Position numbers and translations under genes: made by a program. Positions 57,611-64,000 of a stretch of DNA of 64,000 nt are shown here, piece by piece. Numbering within the stretch: position 1 is the first letter of the stretch; every line of letters starts with the position of its first letter. The notes beneath the pieces were generated by a model. That model had not been told where the DNA came from and did not search any database. It saw nothing but the letters and a program-made list of their open reading frames with translations. Origin of the DNA: Siphonodentalium dalli (Eukaryota; Mollusca; Scaphopoda; Gadilida; Siphonodentaliidae); assembly GCA_032622095.1 (NCBI GenBank), contig CP136067.1, forward strand, positions 92,184,707-92,248,706, read 5' to 3'.

Positions 57611-58195
57611 ATGGAAGAATATTTACTTTTCCAACATCCGTGTAATTTCTTTATCAGCGGACCTAGTGGATCAGGTAAAACAGAATTTGTTAAAAAAGTT
57701 ATTGAATTTAAACACGATTTATTCCAAACACCACCAAAGAAAATAGTTTGGTGTTACAAAGAATGGCAAGACACATACAATCGTATAAAATAAATTGATA
57801 ACATTGAGTTTATCGATGGTATTCCAGACGATGATGAGGAAATTGTATCAGATAAATCATTTCCTCATCTTGTTGTTTTCGATGACATGATGGGGGAACA
57901 AGATGAAGACAAAATAATGCTTTGGTTTACTAGAAATGGTCACCATCGAAATGCTTCAATAATTTACATTACTCAAAACATGTTCCAAAAATCAAAAAGT
58001 AGCAGAACTATAAGTTTGAATGCACACTACATGGTTTTATTTCAAAGCGTTCGAGATAAAAATCAAATAAAAGTTTTGGCTCATCAAATGCAAATCAATC
58101 ATTTGAAACAAGCATACGAAGATGCAACTTCAATAAATCATGGATATATTTTAGTAGATTTTCATCCTAGAACAGAAAATTATTTGCGAATTTGA
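57611..58195 (+). pseudogene. Genome-packaging ATPase (FtsK/HerA-like), in-frame stop
   Basis: Polinton/adenovirus-like packaging ATPase that would pump DNA into capsids. Walker A is FISGPSGSGKTEF (residues 14-26) and Walker B is HLVVFDDMM (about 57863-57889). After these come WFTRNGHHRN and the IIYITQNMF motif typical of this family, then a conserved end. A TAA at 57791-57793 interrupts the same frame between Walker A and B. Sequence on both sides remains colinear, so this is one substitution. The total of 194 codons is close to family size. It starts at ATG 57611, 33 nt after the previous stop. Confidence 0.85.
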
Positions 58196-58295
58196 ACTGA
58201 TATTTTCCATAAATGGTTGACAGCTAATGACCGAGGTCCTGTCATTTATTCAAAAGTATAAATTCAGTTGTTGTTACTTTTCTCATTTTAGAACC

Positions 58296-58810
58296 ATGTC
58301 GTCCACCGAGATGTTTAGTCATGATGAACTGTCACAAATTATAAATTTCTTCACTTTTGCAGCTGAATTATTTCTTGAAAATGATTGGAAATTACCATCA
58401 CAGACAAAAAAGTTTTTTCAGAGAAATAAAAATGTTCTTAAAAAAATCTCTGATCGATCAACTGATATGGAAACAAAACGCAAATTAATTTTACAACGAG
58501 GTGGTAGTGGGTTCCTTGGAGGAGTTTTAATTAGAAGTCTTTTGAAAAATTCATTTGAACAAACTGGTAGACAATCTAAAAGTAAATCAAAGGTTTCTCC
58601 AAAACATTCAAAGATTACACTGATGCAAACACAACAAAGGAGTAGTCAAAAAGAATCTAAACGTAAAACAAAGCTTTCTCTAAATCATTCAAAGTTTACA
58701 CCGATGCAAACTCAACAAAATCAACAGGTGGCTTTTTACCATTATTATTTCTTGCTCCATTGATTAGCAAAACATTAGGTGCAGTTGTTAACAATATTTT
58801 GAAAAACTAA
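58296..58810 (+). pseudogene. Basic/Gly-hydrophobic virion-type protein, frameshifted
   Basis: ATG 58296 (accATG) follows a TATAAA at 58257-58262, a possible promoter. The product has an N-terminal helix, then KRKLILQRGGSGFLGGVL (a basic stretch then a Gly-rich hydrophobic patch), then a repeated Lys/Ser block (SPKHSKITLMQTQQ and SLNHSKFTPMQTQQ), then a second hydrophobic segment (GFLPLLFLAPLIS). The last segment lies in frame 2, whereas the body is in frame 3, so a one-base shift occurs at about 58715-58727. Proteins with a K/R-rich then GGFL pattern are common in this element family. Their role is unknown; a membrane-active or DNA-associated virion protein is my guess. Confidence 0.6.
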
Positions 58811-58823
58811 ATCTCAAATAAAT

Positions 58824-59546
58824 ATGAAGAAAATGGTTATTGTACCATTCAGAATGTTGGAAGATTTCAAACAATGGAAAATGTCAGAAATGAATAAACC
58901 TCAATTACCTCCGGATCCTGCAATTTCAAATGTTTCAGATTCTTACAAAGAATTGAAATCAGTTTATGATAAAAATATTTCTGAGTCAGAAAAGTCACAG
59001 TTATTTGGAGAAAATTTGTACAAATTGAAAACTTCACAAAAATCTTTAAATTCAAAATTCAGTTTACCTGAACAAAAGTTATCTGAAAACTTTGGGAAAA
59101 TGAGTGAACATATATTGGAAAGTGTGCCAACTAAACTTCGTGGTAAAGCACAACAAATTTTAACATTGTTGTCAACTAATCCTAAACTTAGATGGGATGA
59201 TCGTGGACAATTAATTTATGGAACAGAAACAGTTACTGGATCAAATATAATTGATTTGATAAACGATGTTGTTCGTCACCGAAAAGGTTTTGACCCAGTT
59301 GGTTATGAAACATTCCTACGCGGATTGGGGGAACTTAATGTACCACAAGATTATGTAGGTAACAGGAATCGATGGTTGTGGATACAAAGACATTTAAAAG
59401 AAGGTCACACTGGTGATGAGTTTCATACACCTCATGCAACTCCTAGCAGTGGCAAGTCAAGAAAACGTTCAGTTGATATTTTCACACCTCAAAGTTTTCC
59501 TAAAACCAGAAAATCTATTTTGAAAGGATGGTCCCCACTTACATAA
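58824..59546 (+). CDS. Conserved 240-aa Polinton-family protein
   Basis: Starts MKKMVIVPFRMLEDF. The N-terminal half is helical and rich in Ser/Lys. The conserved core is ILTLLSTNPKLRWDDRGQLI, then GSNIIDLINDVVRHRKG, then PVGYETFLRGLGELNVP, and the tail is Ser/Arg-rich (SGKSRKRS). I recognise this core as recurrent in F54H12-type elements, just upstream of the integrase, but no function is established to my knowledge. The stop (59544-59546) lies in a C4 context (59533-59536), and the integrase frame is open from 59524, so in an intact copy the two might be fused or overlap. Confidence 0.7.
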   Translation: MKKMVIVPFRMLEDFKQWKMSEMNKPQLPPDPAISNVSDSYKELKSVYDKNISESEKSQLFGENLYKLKTSQKSLNSKFSLPEQKLSENFGKMSEHILESVPTKLRGKAQQILTLLSTNPKLRWDDRGQLIYGTETVTGSNIIDLINDVVRHRKGFDPVGYETFLRGLGELNVPQDYVGNRNRWLWIQRHLKEGHTGDEFHTPHATPSSGKSRKRSVDIFTPQSFPKTRKSILKGWSPLT

Positions 59547-60620
59547 ATTTGACAAACTTCTAACTGAAATTTACTACAATCCAAAAGGAGTTGGTGGTTT
59601 CAGTGGAGCAAATCAACTTTTTAAAAATTCGAAAGAAACAAATAACAAAATTAAACTTTCAGATGTTAAAAATGGTTACAATGGCAAAAAACATACACTT
59701 TGCACAAACCAATTGTTCGGAAATTTCGCAGACGTAAAACTATTGTTGCAGGAATTTATATTCAGTGGCAAGCTGATTTGGCAGATTTGCAAACTTTGCA
59801 AAAGCACAATGACAATTACAGATATTTACTTTGTGTTATTGATGTGTTCTCAAAATTTGCATGGGTTGAAAAAATTAAAGACAAAACTGGTAAAACTTTA
59901 GTTAAAACATTTCAGAAAATTCTCAAATCATCAAAACGAAAACCTGTTTCATTTCAATCTGACAAAGGTTCAGAATTCAAAAATAAATTATTTTTACAAT
60001 TTTTGAAATCTAAGAAAATTCATTTTTTCACAACAGAGAATCCAGAGACAAAAGCAAGTATAGTTGAACGTTTTCAACGGACATTGAAAACTAAGATGTG
60101 GAAATATTTTACACATAATCAAACTTTGAAATACAATGATGTTTTGCACGAATTTGTGAATTCGTACAACAAAAGTTTTCATAGAAGTATTAAGATGGCA
60201 CCAGTTTTAGTAACTCGAGAAAATGAAATTGAAGTTTCCAGAAATCTTTATGGAAAGTTAAAAACGAAAAAAGATAAGATCTTGAAAGTTGGAGATTTTG
60301 TTAGAATAAATAAAACAAAGAGAACTTTTGATAAAGGATATCTTCCAAATTGGACAAAAGAAATTTTCAAAATTAGTAGAGTTTGTAAAAGTACACCATT
60401 AACTTACAAATTAGTAGATTTAGATGGTGAAAACATCGCAGGATCATTTTATGGTAAAGAAATTCAACATATAAAAGATAATAAAGTTTACGAAATTGAA
60501 TCAGTTGTTGGTAAACGTTCAAGTAAAGTTGCTGGTAAATCAGTTAGAGAAATTAAAGTTCATTGGGCTGGTTATCCTAAAAAATTTGACAGTTGGATTC
60601 CTGCCACAAATTTGGTATAA
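59524..60620 (+). pseudogene. Retrovirus-like integrase with C-terminal chromodomain
   Basis: Inserts element DNA into chromosomes. Catalytic residues lie in WQADLADL, FQSDKGSEF and KASIVERF, with the D-35-E spacing of DDE integrases, followed by an SH3-like segment (KVGDFVRINK) and a chromodomain (VHWAGYPKKFDSWIP, near the C-terminus) that may target chromatin. The N-terminal part (EIYYNPKGVGGFSG) is in frame 1 from 59524 and the rest in frame 3. The shift sits in the A5 run 59668-59672. No ATG starts either part. The catalytic domain itself is intact. Related to the C. elegans protein named F54H12.3. Confidence 0.88.
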
Positions 60621-60630
60621 AACTTTTAAC

Positions 60631-60936
60631 ATGTCTCAAAATGGTTCAGTTGGTCTGGCTGCTCCATCACAATTTCAAATCTGTGGAGAAAAAATTGCAA
60701 AAAATCAAGTAACATATTTTACACAAATTATTATAATTGTTTGTATAATCGCTACAGCAATTGTTCATTTAAGTTTACAAAGTGAAAATAACGAACTGTG
60801 GTTAATTTTACTCAGTAGTTCTTTGGGATACATTTTACCAACACCGCGTTTGAAATATTTGAAAAATCAGTCGGCAGAAATTTTGAAAGTAGGAATTCTT
60901 TCTACATTACAATTCCGAGCGACAGTTCAATGGTAA
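60631..60936 (+). CDS. Small two-transmembrane protein
   Basis: 101 aa from ATG 60631 (MSQNGSVGLAAPSQFQICGE), 10 nt after the integrase stop. Two hydrophobic segments: IIIIVCIIATAIVHL (about residues 34-48) and LWLILLSSSLGYILP (about 57-71), with a short loop, so a hairpin membrane protein. It is conserved in position in this element type. The function is unknown; a virion or host membrane role is possible. Its last codons overlap the start of the next gene (60930). Confidence 0.7.
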   Translation: MSQNGSVGLAAPSQFQICGEKIAKNQVTYFTQIIIIVCIIATAIVHLSLQSENNELWLILLSSSLGYILPTPRLKYLKNQSAEILKVGILSTLQFRATVQW

Positions 60937-61742
60937 TGTATCCAAACAATTCTCAATGTTGTTTTACTGTACAATTACCAAAACCAATTCAAATTGATAA
61001 AGAAAAATGGGAAGTTACATTAGTCGAACTGATAACACCTTCAGAAACATACAATGTTACAGGGGATTCGTGTAAATTCAATTTGATTACAACTGATGCA
61101 ATAATACTGTCTGTTCTTCAAAATCGTTTTAAAGAAAAGATATTTACGAGACCTGATGGCGTTCGTGCAATTGAAATACAGATACGAGAAGGTTCGTATA
61201 CCTCTGCGGCAGATTTACTTGATACAATGCAAGATGTAATTGATGAAACACTTGGAGAAGCAATGCAAAATGAATACGGATTTCACATCAAGTACTCAAA
61301 AGTTACAAAACGTGTGAAAATTATTCGCAAGAGTGTAAGTATCCCAAAACTAGGAATTGAATTACCACAATGTCTTTTGCACAAGTTGGGTTACAAAACT
61401 GAAAACGCTTCTGAAGATTTTTATTCAAATAATAGATTTCCGTTTGGTGTAGATTTGTTTGTTGGTCATAATAAAATGTTTGTTTATTCTGATATTGCCG
61501 ATTTCACAATTGTTGGAAATGTTGAAGTACAAATTTTACGAGTTGTTTCTTTCAGAATTAAAAGAGATATCGACGGATTACATGTAAAACATGAATTTTT
61601 AAATTTACATTATGTTCCAGTTTCAAAGTCATACTTTGACAAAATTAGTGTAAATATAAGTGGCGACACAGGAAAATCAATTCAGTTTATTGGTGGTAAG
61701 TCTTTGGCGAAGCTGCATTTAAGAAAACGAGATGAGTTCTAA
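60930..61742 (+). CDS. Penton-like minor capsid protein
   Basis: 270 aa, unbroken. The N-terminus SQCCFTVQLPKPIQI followed by KWEVTLVELITPSETYN is typical of the protein encoded before the major capsid in this element family, which is taken to be the single-jelly-roll penton protein that fills capsid vertices (established for Polintons generally; inferred here). The middle has IREGSYTSAADLLDTMQDVI and the C-terminal part LHVKHEFLNLHYVPVSK. It starts at 60930 or at the next in-frame ATG (60936). It overlaps the preceding stop by 7 bases and lies 5 bases before the next gene. Confidence 0.75.
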   Translation: MVMYPNNSQCCFTVQLPKPIQIDKEKWEVTLVELITPSETYNVTGDSCKFNLITTDAIILSVLQNRFKEKIFTRPDGVRAIEIQIREGSYTSAADLLDTMQDVIDETLGEAMQNEYGFHIKYSKVTKRVKIIRKSVSIPKLGIELPQCLLHKLGYKTENASEDFYSNNRFPFGVDLFVGHNKMFVYSDIADFTIVGNVEVQILRVVSFRIKRDIDGLHVKHEFLNLHYVPVSKSYFDKISVNISGDTGKSIQFIGGKSLAKLHLRKRDEF

Positions 61743-61747
61743 AAACA

Positions 61748-62122
61748 ATGTTCCCCGTGTATAGAGGTGTACCACGGCAATATGGTAACGGTATTGGTTC
61801 AATTTTCAAATCAGTTATGAGATCTGCTGTACCATTTCTAAAACCGATTGGTCGGACAGATTTACAACTTGCGAAAAAACACACTTTTGGTGTTGCAGAT
61901 GAAATTATTAATCAAGGTAAAAGTCCGAAAGAAGCGTTGATGTCTGAAGGTAAAAAAGCTTTAAAATCTTTTGGCAAACAAGCTAAAAATCAAATTTTGA
62001 ACTCGAGACAAAAACCTAGAAAAAGAGTAGCGAATTCAAAAATGAATCATTCAGCTGTCAAACGCCGAAAAAGTCAGTCGAAAAAACATCCTAGCAGTCG
62101 AGCTCTTGATATTTTTGATTAA
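61748..62122 (+). CDS. Basic Gly-rich virion-type protein
   Basis: 124 aa. The N-terminus MFPVYRGVPRQYGNGIGSIF is followed by an amphipathic helix (FKSVMRSAVPFLKPI) and a strongly basic C-terminal half with KPRKRV and KRRKSQSKKH. Placed between penton and major capsid, with this composition, it resembles the small basic proteins seen there in this family. A pVI- or core-like role (membrane lysis or DNA condensation) is an inference from adenovirus analogy. Confidence 0.6.
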   Translation: MFPVYRGVPRQYGNGIGSIFKSVMRSAVPFLKPIGRTDLQLAKKHTFGVADEIINQGKSPKEALMSEGKKALKSFGKQAKNQILNSRQKPRKRVANSKMNHSAVKRRKSQSKKHPSSRALDIFD

Positions 62123-62124
62123 TC

Positions 62125-63466
62125 ATGGCACAAATGGTAAATGGATCATGCGAATGCAATAAATCGGAACTTGATATAACACATGTTCCACCAAACGGTG
62201 GCTACAATGTCAGAATCGCAGTGGATCGAAAATCATCCGATTGCACCGCTGAATAATTCTGCTCCGATAGAGTTTGTCATACCATCTCAAACCGAAAAGT
62301 GGACAGATATTAATCAATCTTATCTTTATGTGAAATTCAAAATTACAAAAAAAGATGGAACTAATTTGGTAGCTGGTACGGAATTAGCACCTGTTAACAA
62401 TTTCTTTCATAGCATGTTCAGCAGTATCGATGTTTACTTGAACAACAAATTGATAACTTCGAATTCTGACACTTACCCATACCGAGCATATTTCGAAAAT
62501 ATGTTGGGATACTCTCCAGAATATAAAGATAATCAATTAGAAAATTTAGAAATGTGGTATGGCGATACAGCAGAACAATTTGAAGAGAATACCAAAGGTG
62601 GTGGCAATGCTGGATTAACTTCTAGAGAAAGTTTGATCGGTGGTAGTAAAATTGTTGAACTATGTGGACGCTTACACACTGATCTGTTTCTTCAAGAAAA
62701 ATATTTACCAAATGGAATTGAAATTCGTATCAGATTAAACAGATCACCAACAAAATTTTGCCTCATTGGCGCCGAGGATGGACAAATTGTTTTCGAATCA
62801 GCAGTGTTCCATGTCAGAACAGTTAGTCTCTTTCCAGCGGTCTCAAATAAATTAAATCAAGAAATTGTCCAGTCAAAAATGAAAATACCTATCAGACGAG
62901 TAGAAATAAAAACTTTCACAATTAGTACTGGACTTAGATCAAAAATTGAAGACCACTTATTTCAAGGACAATTACCAAAGAGACGTTTTATTGCGTTGGT
63001 CGAAAATAAAGATATGAATGGAGATTTGGGTACCAATCCATTCCACTTCAAACATTTCAGTTTGAATAAATTGGAAGTTAGTCAAGACGGTCATACAATA
63101 CATAACCGTCCATTTGAACCAAACTTCGCAACAAAACAATGTCTCAGATCATATTTATCTTTGTATCAATCTTTAGGAATGTTTGGTGTTAACAAATCAA
63201 TTGGCATTAATTTAAAAGAATATATGAATGGTTATTGTTTGTGGGGTTTCGACTTGACACCGGACCAAGGAAGCGACGAGGGACATCTACATCCTATAAA
63301 GACAGGGAACCTGCGTTTGGAGCTTCAGTTCTTGACAGCTCTCACTACAGCCGTCAACGTTTTGGTGTATGCTGAATTTGACAGTGAAATAGAGATCACA
63401 GCTTTGAGAGAAGTGCTTACTGACTATTATGATGGAGTTCACATCACAGCTATGGAACTACTATGA
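62125..63466 (+). pseudogene. Major capsid protein (hexon-like), N-terminal frameshift
   Basis: Double-jelly-roll capsid protein of the F54H12.2-like family. Landmarks: SESQWIENHPI, then PIEFVIPSQTEKWTD, then SMFSSIDVYLNNKL, then TYPYRAYFENML, then GRLHTDLFLQEKYLPNGIE, then GYCLWGFDLTP and GNLRLELQFL near the C-terminus. A short N-terminal part from ATG 62125 (KSELDITHVPP) is in frame 1, and the remaining 425 or so residues are in frame 2, with the shift at the AAA run 62193-62195. An in-frame ATG at 62183 or 62207 of frame 2 could still start most of the protein. The body has no other break. Confidence 0.88.
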
Positions 63467-63890
63467 AGAATACCAATGTTCACAAAACTTTGCTCCGAGA
63501 TGGAACCTGATCTTGGACACACTCAACAACGCTATGATTGAAGAACTACAAGAACTTATTCGCAAGGAAGTGTCAGCAAACTGTGAAGGATGTAAAATAG
63601 AACATCCTAGTCAACGTGAACATGTTCTGTGTTTGTTCTCTACAACTGATGATTGGACAAACCAGTTTATCGACTTAGCGCTGATTAAACTTGACATATA
63701 CAATGTTATGGAAAGATGGTTCCCGAAGCTGATGGAGTTAAACCCACACTGCAAGGAGAAGTTCGAAGCATACGTCATGTGGGATCATCTGAGAAACAGT
63801 TTGGAGCTCAACCGCAAAAAATTCGACGCAGAGTGGACTCTGATGTGGTCACAGCGAGTCAAAGAGAATTACAACGATGCAGACAGCTGA
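63429..63890 (+). CDS. Unknown Cys/His-motif protein downstream of capsid
   Basis: 153 aa starting MMEFTSQLWNYYEE and overlapping the capsid gene by 38 bases. It has a probable metal site CEGCKIEHPSQREHVLC (two Cys, His, PSQ, His, Cys; residues about 52-68) and helical flanks (NAMIEELQELIRKEV and WFPKLMELNPHCKEKFEAY). I recall this Cys-Cys...HPSQ..H.C pattern as recurrent after the capsid gene in this element family, with no known function. A small DNA- or protein-binding factor is possible. Confidence 0.65.
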   Translation: MMEFTSQLWNYYEEYQCSQNFAPRWNLILDTLNNAMIEELQELIRKEVSANCEGCKIEHPSQREHVLCLFSTTDDWTNQFIDLALIKLDIYNVMERWFPKLMELNPHCKEKFEAYVMWDHLRNSLELNRKKFDAEWTLMWSQRVKENYNDADS

Positions 63891-64000
63891 ACTTCAATAT
63901 ATTCTGGACAATTCCTGGTTGTGTAAACTTAACACACATGTTTGTGCTAGAGATCTGTTACCAGAGAAGAAACCACAGCATATTCAAGCATATATTGTGA
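63877..64000 (+). CDS. Adenain-like maturation protease, N-terminal fragment
   Basis: ATG 63877 overlaps the previous stop by 14 bases. The 41 codons before the window ends read MQTAELQYILDNSWLCKL, then VCARDLLPEKKPQ, then IQAYIV. The (V.A.D.LP)...(AYIV) pattern is how the adenovirus-type (Ulp1-fold) capsid-maturation proteases of Polintons begin. The catalytic His and Cys would lie beyond the window. The call depends on a short match plus position after the capsid gene. Confidence 0.5.
   Translation, partial: MQTAELQYILDNSWLCKLNTHVCARDLLPEKKPQHIQAYIV

Larger units (their letters stand above)
49320..64000 (+). mobile_element. Maverick/Polinton-type virus-like DNA transposon (partial)
   Basis: Self-synthesising transposon or integrated virus of the Polinton/adintovirus-like kind. 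It combines a protein-primed family B DNA polymerase, packaging ATPase, retrovirus-like integrase with chromodomain, penton-like and hexon-like capsid proteins, and the start of an adenain-like protease. The family matches elements whose C. elegans members are named F54H12.2 and F54H12.3 (from family knowledge). The left end is set near 49320 only because the minisatellite stops there. Terminal inverted repeats and target duplication could not be found, as the right end is outside the window. Genes in 54-64 kb are packed with overlaps of a few bases, as in viruses and unlike the host DNA to the left. Single-base breaks and two stops affect six or more genes. Confidence 0.88.

Noticed and set aside
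59524..60620. Integrase as part of a retrovirus or Ty3-type retrotransposon
   Set aside because: No reverse transcriptase, gag or LTR is nearby. The neighbours are a protein-primed DNA polymerase, packaging ATPase and capsid genes, as in Polintons.

Overview
The window is animal nuclear DNA: low GC, almost no long intact genes, spliced-exon signals, LINE fragments, many small inverted-repeat elements, and at the right a large virus-like DNA transposon. The host cannot be named from the sequence. C-type-lectin exons, jockey/CR1-like LINE remnants, a Helitron-like end and a Maverick/Polinton together fit a marine invertebrate, possibly a lophotrochozoan such as a mollusc (inference, low confidence).

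Region 1-49.0 kb is host DNA crowded with repeats. Two broken LINE reverse-transcriptase 3' ends lie at 1-1715 and 2313-3720. A 63-bp tandem array lies at 1740-2041. Two minus-strand exons of a C-type-lectin-like domain, each exactly 239 nt and with matching splice sites, lie at 6142-6380 and 44077-44315. Transposon-like structures include a 4.3-kb long inverted repeat (10745-15078), a 2.15-kb foldback-like element (17159-19309) inserted in an older repeat, several MITEs (two with perfect hairpins or terminal repeats), a direct duplication of about 3.3 kb (33370-36980 and 37940-41690) whose second copy carries a cleanly defined 624-bp insertion, and minisatellites of 24 bp (47002-47409) and 30 bp (49014-49315).

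Region about 49.3-64.0 kb is the left and central part of a Maverick/Polinton-type element of the family whose C. elegans members carry the names F54H12.2 (capsid) and F54H12.3 (integrase). The right end is outside the window. From 54.1 kb every gene is on the plus strand: protein-primed family B DNA polymerase, unknown, packaging ATPase, basic/hydrophobic protein, 240-aa conserved protein, chromodomain integrase, two-TM protein, penton-like minor capsid, basic protein, major capsid, Cys/His protein, and the start of an adenain-like protease. The set implies self-synthesis of DNA, integration, and virion assembly. Several genes carry single-base frame breaks, all next to homopolymers, and two carry in-frame stops.

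The most unusual part is 49.4-54.1 kb. Small genes lie in divergent pairs around promoters whose two ends are inverted copies of each other. Genes in these pairs end in perfect replication-dependent histone mRNA 3' stem-loops (GGCCCTTTTCAGGGCC, once followed by the canonical ACCCA). Seven such stem-loops are present, each oriented to serve a gene or its duplicated 3' flank. This suggests that the element taps the host SLBP/U7 histone pre-mRNA processing pathway and so ties early expression to S phase. A third divergent promoter, a 106-bp palindrome with back-to-back TATA boxes, separates a zinc-knuckle gene from the polymerase.
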